A stretch of 64,000 nt of DNA from Acetobacter sp. 46_36 (GTDB lineage: Bacteria; Pseudomonadota; Alphaproteobacteria; RF32; CAG-239): contig MNTT01000015.1 of assembly GCA_001917135.1 (NCBI GenBank), forward strand, positions 124,001 through 188,000, given 5' to 3'. Every line of letters starts with the position of its first letter. Within the stretch, counting starts at the first letter, position 1. The translations under genes and the position numbers were made by a program. Shown piece after piece: positions 28,075 through 35,534 of this stretch. Under the pieces are notes generated by a model, which searched no databases, was not told the origin of the DNA, and saw only the letters and a list, made by a program, of their open reading frames with translations.

Positions 28075-28364
28075 TTTGCCACCATCTCATATCTTTATGG
28101 CAATACTATACAATTATTTTTTAATAAAAATCAAGAGTTCGCGTAATAATTATTTAAACAGAAAGCAGCCGCTGCCGCGAACTGATTTTCAAATAACCCC
28201 TCAAAATTTAAACATCAAAATAATCATTAACCCCACAAAAACAAAATTCCTGCACGAACTTTTACCTTATATATGGATAGAAAATGCCTGATTTCATACG
28301 TTTATAAATGCCGCATTGGAACAATCTATAAAAAAGGTAACAAAATAAATAAAACAAATATAGG
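28075..28364. other. gene-free AT-rich intergenic region
   Basis: No convincing gene was found. A frame open at 28004-28291 is a low-complexity antisense shadow. The right end leads into a strong promoter for the RHH protein; the left end must hold the promoter of the 210-aa protein on the minus strand. Confidence 0.6.
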
Positions 28365-28393
28365 TTGCATATTAAATTTTAGTTTTATATAAT
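28365..28393 (+). promoter_or_regulatory. sigma-70-type promoter of the first RHH gene
   Basis: TTGCAT (28365-28370), a 17-nt AT-rich spacer, then a perfect TATAAT (28388-28393), 32 bp before the start codon. Confidence 0.75.
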
Positions 28394-28425
28394 CCCAAAA
28401 GAGAACAACTTTAGAGGAAACAAAT

Positions 28426-28710
28426 ATGGCTTCATTATCTAATCGCGTTATATCTATCTATAACCGCAAAACCAGCATGAGACTTGCCCCGGCCGAATGG
28501 GAAGCTATTGATACAATCTGTCGGAGAGAAAACATTAAGCGCAAGAAATTATTTGAACTGATTGATGCAAACAAAGATGAAAAAATGGGGCTGACATCTT
28601 CTGTCCGCTTATTTTCCCTGATATATTACCGAAAATCGTTTCTAAGCCAAATGACTTCCGATTCCAGCCGTTCCAGCCCAATATTCGAGGCGATAAAGGG
28701 AATAGTTTAG
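28426..28710 (+). CDS. ribbon-helix-helix (RHH_4-type) small regulator, copy 1
   Basis: The 94-aa protein fits the RHH_4 pattern of Alphaproteobacteria: KTSMRLAPAEWEAIDTIC forms the ribbon and first helix, then LFELIDANK and TSSVRLFSLIYY. About 60% of it matches the protein encoded at 30580-30876, including the C-terminal SSPIFEAIKGI. AGAGGA lies 7 nt before ATG 28426. It is probably a DNA-binding dimer; whether it controls the neighbouring serpin is open. Confidence 0.75.
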   Translation: MASLSNRVISIYNRKTSMRLAPAEWEAIDTICRRENIKRKKLFELIDANKDEKMGLTSSVRLFSLIYYRKSFLSQMTSDSSRSSPIFEAIKGIV

Positions 28711-28801
28711 CCTTTTCCCGACAACAATATCACCTGCATTTCAATATACGGCATACGGACATATTTATTACAAAATCCTTTGCTCTGCCTGTCTGGCAAG
28801 A

Positions 28802-30346
28802 TTAAAACAATACCGCCTCGGAAACATTGCCATCAGAAAGGGTTTTATCTTTTAAATCATTTCGGAGAATGAAATCCCCGCGTTGATTTTTATCCTCATA
28901 CCAAGCTGGCGTACCGTTCTTTTTTTCTCTGACATACACGGTTCCTGTCTTTTGAAAATCCTCTTTCCCCGCCGTTTCTGCTGCCTCAGCGCGCCCTTTA
29001 ACGTAAACGCCGATAATATCACCCTCGTTAACCATAAATATAAACGGCCTGTTTGCTCGAAATTCCTTTACATCTTTTCCCGAAAGTCCCGTAACCACCG
29101 ACGGCTTAACTGTTTCCGCTGCCCCGTTTCCGCCGGCACCGCCGCTACGAACCCTCGTTTCTCTTACCCTTATTTTAGTTTGCAAAGCAACCTCTTCAAC
29201 ATAAGCCGGAAAGTCATAATTTATCATTTTGGCAAAATCATAATTGTCCGGCAAAAATATTTTCTGCACGCCAAACAACGCATACAGGCTTCGAAAATCG
29301 GAAATTTTATAAAACAACTCAAATTGCGGCAGGCTGACTTCAACCCGTTCTCTGTTAAATTCAGGCTTGAGCCGACGCTCACCGATATTTGCCGCAAACT
29401 TATTAAAATCAGAAGCTGCCCGGGGCAGAAAAACAGTCAGATAATCCCCGGATGCAAAGTACAACCGCACAGCCTGCATCACCGCATCTTCATAATAATC
29501 GGTTACAAGCTCTTGCGACATCATCATAACTTTGCCGATGCTGCCATCCATATTATAAAAATTCAACAGCTTTGTGTTTTCCTCTTCAAACGGAAACTTC
29601 CATTCACCATCAAAATAAGCAGCTCCCGTCAAAAACAAAGCCCCTTCCGGCACAGGCCTGATTTCAACTGCATTATTAAACGCACCTCCTGTCTTTTCCT
29701 TTAACCAGGCATTAATTGGTGCAGTATCTTCCTGTAGGCTCCAGATTTCCGTCCCCAGCATATTGTTCATCTGTTCCCGGTAACGTTTACTGAACACCTT
29801 CCCCCACAAGGAATTAACCAACATTATCCCTTCATTCTGAGATTTAAGATATTCGGCAAGTTTCGCATCGACATCGCGAATGCGCAAAACAGGAAACATT
29901 TTAGAAAATTCCAACAGAGACTCATCCACCACGCCGTTGGCAATTAAAACTGACAAAATATAAAAAGACAGCGGGGAAAGGATAAAATTCTTTCCTTCGG
30001 CCTTCAGCATCTCCTGTTTCAACCATACTGCCGCCAATCGAAGATTCTGATTATTTAACGAAAAATTCTCCCGAAAATGCCCCGTACCGGCAGGTTTCTC
30101 ATCAGCCGGATGCTTCATATGCTCTTTTCCCGACAAGGAAACATAAGATTCTTCTGCTCCCAAAACAATATCAGCTTCAGGTTCTTCCACTTTATCCGCT
30201 CCATGCTTTTCTGCTTCAAAATTTCCGTCGGCACCTTCAACTTTATCGACCACAAACCAGCCCGGACGCACATATTGCGCAGCAGCAGGCAAACCGAAAA
30301 AGTTGATCCACATCAGACAACACATCAGAATTACCATTTTTTTCAT
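28802..30346 (-). CDS. secreted serpin (serine protease inhibitor fold)
   Basis: The 514-aa protein has a signal peptide (cleavage around PAAA-Q, residue 23) and a non-conserved linker of about 95 residues, then the serpin core. The core shows NFILSPLSFYILSVLIANG, GEWKFPFEEENTK, VEVSLPQFELFYKI, and the C-terminal RANRPFIFMVNEGDIIGVYVKG. The reactive-centre-loop region is unusual: after YVEEVALQTKIRVRE it carries a Gly/Arg-rich stretch (RSGGAGGNGAAE) in place of the EEGTEAAA hinge of inhibitory serpins. A tail of about 60 residues follows the core. ATG 30346 has GGGAG 7 nt upstream. Serpins are uncommon in Proteobacteria, so transfer is possible. Confidence 0.88.
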   Translation of the reverse strand: MKKMVILMCCLMWINFFGLPAAAQYVRPGWFVVDKVEGADGNFEAEKHGADKVEEPEADIVLGAEESYVSLSGKEHMKHPADEKPAGTGHFRENFSLNNQNLRLAAVWLKQEMLKAEGKNFILSPLSFYILSVLIANGVVDESLLEFSKMFPVLRIRDVDAKLAEYLKSQNEGIMLVNSLWGKVFSKRYREQMNNMLGTEIWSLQEDTAPINAWLKEKTGGAFNNAVEIRPVPEGALFLTGAAYFDGEWKFPFEEENTKLLNFYNMDGSIGKVMMMSQELVTDYYEDAVMQAVRLYFASGDYLTVFLPRAASDFNKFAANIGERRLKPEFNRERVEVSLPQFELFYKISDFRSLYALFGVQKIFLPDNYDFAKMINYDFPAYVEEVALQTKIRVRETRVRSGGAGGNGAAETVKPSVVTGLSGKDVKEFRANRPFIFMVNEGDIIGVYVKGRAEAAETAGKEDFQKTGTVYVREKKNGTPAWYEDKNQRGDFILRNDLKDKTLSDGNVSEAVLF

Positions 30347-30523
30347 AAACATTCTCCCGGCTGAAAAGCTGGGTTTATAATCGCACAAATTACTTAATTT
30401 TAAATTACCGAAACAATCCAAGTCCAAATCCTGAACGTTCGCCACAACATCTCCATTTATTAGATATAAAAAAATAAAACCCTTATAAAACGAATATAGC
30501 TCAGTAAAAAAATCAATTAATTA

Positions 30524-30551
30524 TTGTAAAATTAAAACTTAATACTATACT
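30524..30551 (+). promoter_or_regulatory. promoter of the second RHH gene
   Basis: TTGTAA (30524-30529), a 16-nt spacer, then TATACT (30546-30551), about 28 bp before the start codon. Confidence 0.6.
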
Positions 30552-30579
30552 TTCAAAAAAAATCAACAGGAGAACGATT

Positions 30580-30876
30580 ATGACTGAATTGTCAAGCAAA
30601 GTTATTTTCATTGATAAACGTAAAACAAGTATGCGCCTGGCTAATGCGGAATGGGAGGCTATTGACAGTATTTGCAAGCGCGAAAACATAAAAAGAAACA
30701 ATTTACTTGAAATGATTAATGCCCGCAAAGACGCCAAAATGGGACTTACCTGCTCCGTCCGTCTTTTTTCACTAATATATTATTATCGTTTGTTGACCAA
30801 AGAACCCATGCCCAGAGCCGGCAGTTCTGCTGACGCCTCCTCTCCGATTTTTGAAGCCATCAAAGGCATTATCTGA
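30580..30876 (+). CDS. ribbon-helix-helix (RHH_4-type) small regulator, copy 2
   Basis: The 98-aa paralogue of the 28426-28710 product has RKTSMRLANAEWEAIDSIC, LLEMINARK and TCSVRLFSLIYYY, and the same C-terminal SSPIFEAIKGI. AGGAG lies 6 nt before ATG 30580. It is divergent from the serpin gene with 233 bp between starts. The two copies flank the serpin, suggesting local duplication. Confidence 0.75.
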   Translation: MTELSSKVIFIDKRKTSMRLANAEWEAIDSICKRENIKRNNLLEMINARKDAKMGLTCSVRLFSLIYYYRLLTKEPMPRAGSSADASSPIFEAIKGII

Positions 30877-31114
30877 AAGAGCAAAACATTCGCCAACGCC
30901 GCGCTCCAACACAATCAAACCAGCTTTCCTGCAGATTTTAAGAGCTGTACTCTGTTTCTGCGCCGCATGCTTATATCAATTAACAGACTCGCAAATATCC
31001 GATATTCCGCTATCAGACAAATGCAGACTACCCGTTGCTTGCAATTAAATATCTGCATTCTGTCTGCACCTTATTACTTACGTCTGAACGCCTGCTTCTG
31101 TCGTCTGTATCCTG

Positions 31115-31546
31115 TTATTTGTGCCCGAATAAGCGTTCCCGTTCCGCAGCCAGGCATTTGTTCCGTTTATAAATGTCTACACTGCCGTTCGCTACGGCCT
31201 CTGTATAGTAAGCAATTTTAAAATCAATTTTTTCCATATATTGCCGGAAAACAGCCATCTGCTGCTCCAGCTTTTCTTTTTGCCGCTTAAACAATTCCAG
31301 CCGTTCGCCAACTGTTGCATCGCCCTGCTGGCACAAGTCCATATATTTTTTAATATCTTTTAGCTGCATCCCCGTCCCTTTCAGGCACTCAATGATAATC
31401 AGCCAGTCAACATCCTCGTCCTCAAAAACCCTGGCGCCTGAAGATCCTTTTCTGACAAAAGGAAGCAGCCCTTCCTTGTCATAATAGCGCAGCGTATGAG
31501 CCGTCAGCCCGAGTTTCTTCGCTACTTGTCCTATTGAATAACGCAT
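31115..31546 (-). CDS. MerR-family regulator (AdhR/YyaN-like)
   Basis: The 143-aa protein has a winged-HTH MerR domain. YSIGQVAKKLGLTAHTLRYY is nearly the family consensus, followed by EGLLPFVRKG and VFEDEDVDWLIIIECLK. A dimerising coiled coil covers about residues 80-120. No metal-binding Cys pair is present, as in the aldehyde/electrophile-sensing branch. It is divergent from a cupin operon whose promoter has a MerR-type 19-bp spacer and dyad. A partial match, TTAGAG...CTAAT, lies in its own upstream region (about 31603-31630, minus strand). Confidence 0.92.
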   Translation of the reverse strand: MRYSIGQVAKKLGLTAHTLRYYDKEGLLPFVRKGSSGARVFEDEDVDWLIIIECLKGTGMQLKDIKKYMDLCQQGDATVGERLELFKRQKEKLEQQMAVFRQYMEKIDFKIAYYTEAVANGSVDIYKRNKCLAAERERLFGHK

Positions 31547-31701
31547 AATTTGCTCCTTTTTTTATTATTGTGGCCGCAAATACGCGCAATGTCAATTAAA
31601 ACATTAGGGATAAAGTAAACTCTAATCCATATTATTTTCTGCATATTTCATAAAAGTACGCCCTAAACACTCAAAAATACACCTTACTTATAAAAAATAT
31701 C

Positions 31702-31732
31702 TTGACTTAGAGCAAACTCTAAAAATTATGCT
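31702..31732 (+). promoter_or_regulatory. MerR-type promoter/operator 1
   Basis: TTGACT (31702-31707), a 19-nt spacer, then TATGCT (31727-31732). The spacer contains the dyad TTAGAG-CAAA-CTCTAA (31707-31722). An overlong spacer with a central dyad is the mark of MerR-activated promoters. It leads to the cupin/flavoprotein pair with a 5' UTR of about 120 nt. Confidence 0.85.
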
Positions 31733-31858
31733 TAAGCAAGGTCGAGTCGTTTTCTGCTGCGAAACAGTATAATCAAACAGCTGTATCCCTGCATTAACCC
31801 CTCCTGAACCTATATAAATAAAAGCAGAAACCGTTATCAGCAAAAAGGAGAGAAACTT

Positions 31859-32344
31859 ATGAAACTTTCCCCAACTTTCACTTTCATAACGGCCATCGCC
31901 GTTTCTTTATTGGCTTTAACAAATTCCACAGGAGCTGTTGAAATGAAAAAAGCACCAATTGACACCATTTTCCCGCAGGGAGAGCCAAACCCTTATGGGA
32001 AATTTTTTACCGGTCAAACTTATCTCAGCCGGCTAAGCGCCAAAGACGACGTCTTCAACGCGCCCCTCGCCAATGTAACGTTTGAACCCGGAGCCCGAAC
32101 CAACTGGCATAAACATAGCGGAGGCCAGATACTTCTTGTTCTATCCGGAGAAGGACGCTATCAGGAAAAAGGCGGAAAACTAAACATCCTGCATAGAGGA
32201 GATATCGTCCGCATTGCTCCGAACATAGAGCATTGGCATGGCGCGGCTCCTGATTCATGGTTTACCCACATTTCACTTGAAACCAATGTGCCAAACAATT
32301 CTACCGAGTGGCTTAACCCCGTAACTGATAAGGAGTACAAATAA
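31859..32344 (+). CDS. exported cupin-domain protein
   Basis: The 161-aa protein has a signal peptide (about residues 1-26, cleavage near STGA) and one cupin barrel. The metal-binding motifs are visible as WHKHSGGQILLVLSGEG and HRGDIVRIAPNIEHWHGA. Cupins of this type often accompany flavodoxins or carboxymuconolactone-decarboxylase-like proteins in stress regulons. AAAGGAG lies 8 nt before ATG 31859. It is coupled to the flavoprotein gene by a TAATG overlap. Confidence 0.85.
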   Translation: MKLSPTFTFITAIAVSLLALTNSTGAVEMKKAPIDTIFPQGEPNPYGKFFTGQTYLSRLSAKDDVFNAPLANVTFEPGARTNWHKHSGGQILLVLSGEGRYQEKGGKLNILHRGDIVRIAPNIEHWHGAAPDSWFTHISLETNVPNNSTEWLNPVTDKEYK

Positions 32345-32883
32345 TGAACAAACAAATCTTAGTTCTGTCTGCCAGTTTCCGTAAAGGCGGAAATTCGGAC
32401 ACGCTTTGCGACCAATTCATCAAAGGAGCCGTTGAAGCAGGAAACCGTGTGGAAAAAATATATCTTAACGACTGCAAAATAAACTTTTGCCGCGGCTGTG
32501 GAGTTTGTAATACCACTCACAAATGCGTACAACACGACGATATGGCCGAAATACTGGACAAGATGGTTAAAGCCGACGTTATCGTAATGGCAACCCCCGT
32601 TTACTTTTACAGCATGAACGGCCAGATGAAAACTTTGATAGATCGGACAGTTCCGCGGTATGAAGAAATTCGTAACAAAGATTTTTATTTCATCGTTGCC
32701 GCTGCAGACACCAGTACGGCCAATATGCAAAAAACCATTCAGGGTTTTAAAGGGTTTACTGAAGACTGCCTCGACGGAGCCAGAGAAAAAGGGATTATAT
32801 ACGGAACCGGCGCATGGCAGATTGGGGACATTAAAAATTCTCCCGCCATGAACGAAGCTTATGAAATGGGAAAAAATGCATAA
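32344..32883 (+). CDS. flavodoxin-fold NAD(P)H/FMN reductase with Cys cluster
   Basis: The 179-aa cytosolic protein of the NADPH-dependent FMN reductase/iron-sulfur flavoprotein family has LSASFRKGGNSDTL (FMN phosphate loop), and ATPVYFYSMNGQMKTLIDR. A Cys cluster, CRGCGVCNTTHKC (about 49-61), could hold a [4Fe-4S] cluster. It is the second gene of the MerR-controlled pair and likely passes electrons to a quinone, disulfide or other acceptor; the acceptor is unknown. Confidence 0.88.
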   Translation: MNKQILVLSASFRKGGNSDTLCDQFIKGAVEAGNRVEKIYLNDCKINFCRGCGVCNTTHKCVQHDDMAEILDKMVKADVIVMATPVYFYSMNGQMKTLIDRTVPRYEEIRNKDFYFIVAAADTSTANMQKTIQGFKGFTEDCLDGAREKGIIYGTGAWQIGDIKNSPAMNEAYEMGKNA

Positions 32884-32927
32884 AGGATTGTCTTCCATAT
32901 CTCAAAACAAAACCGCCGTTCAGGCCG

Positions 32928-32956
32928 GACAGCAGCCGGATTTTCCGGCTGCTGTC
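32928..32956 (+). terminator. strong hairpin after the cupin/flavoprotein pair
   Basis: A perfect 13-bp stem (GACAGCAGCCGGA and its complement, loop TTT) lies 44 bp after the stop. It lacks a T run, so it may protect the 3' end or act with another factor rather than be a classic terminator. Confidence 0.45.
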
Positions 32957-33000
32957 TAATCTCAGCTGTTTAAATATAGGCTCATAACCGTTAAAACTTC

Positions 33001-33029
33001 TTGATTAACGTCAGACAAAAAGCTATTCT
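33001..33029 (+). promoter_or_regulatory. promoter of the polyferredoxin-tat operon
   Basis: TTGATT (33001-33006), a 17-nt spacer, then TATTCT (33024-33029), 34 bp before the start. It lacks the MerR dyad seen at the two flanking promoters. Confidence 0.6.
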
Positions 33030-33062
33030 GTACAAGAACTCTTTGAAAGAAAGACAGATAAC

Positions 33063-34400
33063 ATGCTCCGTCCGAAACCTCTTCAAAAAATCAGAATAAC
33101 TGCAGCGCTGATAGTCGCAATATTATGTATCGCCGGATTTCTGGGACTTTTTTATCCCGTAAAAATTTTCAATTTCAATTTAGTCCCCTTAATCCAGAAA
33201 ATAATTATTGATTTCACTGTAGTCTCCGGGATTCTTCTGCTACTGCTGATTGCAATTACACTTATATTCGGAAGAATTTACTGCTCCACAATATGCCCGT
33301 TGGGATTGCTTCAGGAATTCTTTTTGCTGTTGTTCCGCCGCAAAAAACTTCCCGCGCAAAAAAATACGCCCTTCAAATACTTTTTGGCAGCCTTAACCTT
33401 CGGTTCCCTGCTCGGCGGAACAGCCGTACTGATGCGGCTGATTGACCCCTACTCCGTGTCCGGAACTGCCGCCGGAGGAGCTCTGTACGGAATATGCATT
33501 CTCACAGCTATAGCTCTGTTGACTTGGCTAAAGGGGCGTTTCTTTTGCACTAATATTTGCCCGGTCGGAGCTGTTCTGGGACTCATGTCCCGATTTTCGC
33601 TCAATAAAATCAACATAAACCCCGACGCCTGCGTAGCCTGCGGGCTATGCGCCCAGAAATGCCCCTCTGGCTGCATTGACTTCAAAAATAAAACCGTCGA
33701 CAACGAAACATGTATAAAATGTTTTAAATGCCTGAGCTTATGTCATAACCACGGAATTTTCTACGGTTCAACGCCCAAACACCGCAATTCCCAGCCTTTT
33801 AATCCCGGGCGCCGCCGTTTTATTGCCGGAACCGCAGCCATGGTTCTCTTCGCAACCGCTTTTAAAGGAGGGCTAAACTTAAGCAAAGGCATAGCCCGCA
33901 AAGTTAAAAACATAATCGTCCCTCCCGGAGCGGTTTCCGCAGACAGACTCGCCGAAAAATGCCTGAACTGCAATCTCTGCATAACAAACTGCCCAATGAA
34001 AATCATAAAAAAAGCTGATAATGAATTTCCCGCTGTGCATATAAAATACCAAAAAAGTTTTTGCGATTACAATTGCAATAAATGCTCGGAAGTCTGCCCT
34101 TCCGGCGCAATCAGAAGCATATCTCTCCCCGAAAAACAAAAAACGCAAATCGGGCTGGCTGCCGTCAATGAAGATTCCTGTATTCAATGCGGACTGTGCG
34201 TTATGGAATGTCCCCGTTCGGCAATCACCAAACCGCAGGGGGAGTTTCCGCAAATAAACCCCGGCGAATGCATTGGTTGCGGCGCCTGTCAGGCTGTTTG
34301 CCCGGTTTCCGCAATCAAAGTCGGAACCGTTAACCGGCAAAAAATCCTCAATCATAAACAAGATGGCAGACTCCCTTCTGCCCCGACCCAAGGAGATTAA
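33063..34400 (+). CDS. NapH-like membrane polyferredoxin with internal twin-arginine segment
   Basis: The 445-aa protein begins with four or five TM helices (about 10-180) carrying two CxxxCP motifs (CSTICPLG, CTNICPVG), as in NapH/NosR/CcoG-type quinol-linked ferredoxins. Two [4Fe-4S] motifs follow (CVACGLCAQKCPSG, CIKCFKCLSLC). An RRRFIAGTAAMVLFATAF segment (about 249-266) looks like an internal Tat signal or anchor. The rest (about 280-435) is a NapG-like part with several more CxxCxxCxxxCP clusters. In effect it is NapH joined to NapG. tatA begins 1 bp after its stop, so the Tat system probably exports its C-terminal half to the periplasm. Confidence 0.85.
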   Translation: MLRPKPLQKIRITAALIVAILCIAGFLGLFYPVKIFNFNLVPLIQKIIIDFTVVSGILLLLLIAITLIFGRIYCSTICPLGLLQEFFLLLFRRKKLPAQKNTPFKYFLAALTFGSLLGGTAVLMRLIDPYSVSGTAAGGALYGICILTAIALLTWLKGRFFCTNICPVGAVLGLMSRFSLNKININPDACVACGLCAQKCPSGCIDFKNKTVDNETCIKCFKCLSLCHNHGIFYGSTPKHRNSQPFNPGRRRFIAGTAAMVLFATAFKGGLNLSKGIARKVKNIIVPPGAVSADRLAEKCLNCNLCITNCPMKIIKKADNEFPAVHIKYQKSFCDYNCNKCSEVCPSGAIRSISLPEKQKTQIGLAAVNEDSCIQCGLCVMECPRSAITKPQGEFPQINPGECIGCGACQAVCPVSAIKVGTVNRQKILNHKQDGRLPSAPTQGD

Positions 34401-34401
34401 T

Positions 34402-34617
34402 ATGTCAATAGGTTTAAGCGAATTAGTACTGATTTTAGTCGTCGTCCTGCTGCTGTTTGGCGGCAAAAGGATTCCTGAATTGGCGAAAGCATTAGGCAAA
34501 GCTTCCTACGAATACAAAAAAGCCAAAGAAGCGCTTGAAAATGAAGCAGCCAGCTTCAAAGAAACCATAGAAAAAAGTATTGAACAGGAAAATGACGACA
34601 AAAAAAACAACAAATAA
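34402..34617 (+). CDS. tatA: Sec-independent translocase subunit TatA
   Basis: The 71-aa protein has one N-terminal TM helix (SELVLILVVVLLLFGGKRIPELAKALGKA), an amphipathic helix after the GGKRIPEL hinge, and a charged tail, the standard TatA plan. AGGAG lies 6 nt before ATG 34402, which is preferred to the longer frame from 34273 that lies within the polyferredoxin gene. No separate TatB is present. It overlaps tatC by 26 bp. Confidence 0.93.
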   Translation: MSIGLSELVLILVVVLLLFGGKRIPELAKALGKASYEYKKAKEALENEAASFKETIEKSIEQENDDKKNNK

Positions 34618-35338
34618 CGCAACGCATATTGCAACGGATTCCGAAGGAGAGCTGATAACGCATTTGGAAGCTTTGCGCACTACGCTGATGCGATGTCTGT
34701 TGGCATTGGGCATTATGCTTTTTCCGTCATTTCTGTTTACGCCTGCCTGTCTTGATTTTCTGGTAAAAATATTGCTTTCGGGACAGCAGGTAACGCTAAA
34801 CTTCTTTTCTCCCGCGGAAGTGTTTATCCTGCAAATTAAACTGGCGCTGGTATTGGATATCTTAATCTGCTTTCCGTACATAGCCCGGCAGATTTGGAAT
34901 TTTGTCCTTCCCGCATTGTATGAAAACGAACGCAGGTTTATCAAATCAATTATATTCTCTTCCAGTCTGATGTTTATTTTAGGCGTCATATTCTGCCTCA
35001 TCTTTATTCTGCCGCTTATCATTAAATTTGGCCTAAGTTTCCGCACCGCTGATATAAAAGCCGTTCTGGGAATTTCAAATGTCATCGGATTAAGCCTGCA
35101 GCTTGCTGTAATCTTTGGCCTGATGTTTCAATTTCCGCTGATAACCTATATGCTTATCCGTTCCGGCATAACATCTTATACCGCCGTCGCAGCAAAAAGG
35201 CCCTATGTCTTTACGGCCATTCTGATTATCGCGGCAATTTTAACGCCGCCCGACATCGTCAGCCAGTTAATGCTGGCAGTTCCCACTTATATTTTGTTTG
35301 AACTGGGATTATATTGCTCCCGCAAGTTTGCACCCTGA
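34592..35338 (+). CDS. tatC: Sec-independent translocase subunit TatC
   Basis: The 248-aa protein has six TM helices. The cytosolic N-terminus carries the signal-peptide-binding motif LITHLEALRTTLMRC, and the conserved TPPDIVSQ lies near the C-terminus. AGGA lies 4 nt before ATG 34592; the frame is also open from a TTG at 34580. With TatA it would form a minimal TatAC translocase for folded, cofactor-bearing proteins. Confidence 0.95.
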   Translation: MTTKKTTNNATHIATDSEGELITHLEALRTTLMRCLLALGIMLFPSFLFTPACLDFLVKILLSGQQVTLNFFSPAEVFILQIKLALVLDILICFPYIARQIWNFVLPALYENERRFIKSIIFSSSLMFILGVIFCLIFILPLIIKFGLSFRTADIKAVLGISNVIGLSLQLAVIFGLMFQFPLITYMLIRSGITSYTAVAAKRPYVFTAILIIAAILTPPDIVSQLMLAVPTYILFELGLYCSRKFAP

Positions 35339-35470
35339 CTTCATTCCCAAATACTATGCACAGCCAAAATAACAGTTATCGCCCAAAACAATACAACACT
35401 ATCTGAAAACAGCACATTTTTTACCATACCAGCCTCAAATATTTTTTTTACCCACAGCCATAAAAAACCA

Positions 35471-35501
35471 TTGACTTAGAGTTAACTCTAAAAACTATAT
35501 T
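35471..35501 (+). promoter_or_regulatory. MerR-type promoter/operator 2
   Basis: TTGACT (35471-35476), a 19-nt spacer, then TATATT (35496-35501), with dyad TTAGAG-TTAA-CTCTAA (35476-35491). It shares the arms and geometry of operator 1 at 31702, so the same regulator very likely acts on both. Confidence 0.88.
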
Positions 35502-35534
35502 ACCTTACGGAACAAACAAAAGGAGATACACATT

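Noticed and set aside
30967..31221. 84-aa ORF between the RHH gene and merR
   Set aside because: Its 3' half lies antisense to merR, the composition is Cys/Arg-rich noise, and no Shine-Dalgarno site is present.
34273..34401. Longer N-terminus for TatA (from 34273)
   Set aside because: It lies within the polyferredoxin gene in another frame; the ATG at 34402 has a good ribosome site and gives the normal TatA start.
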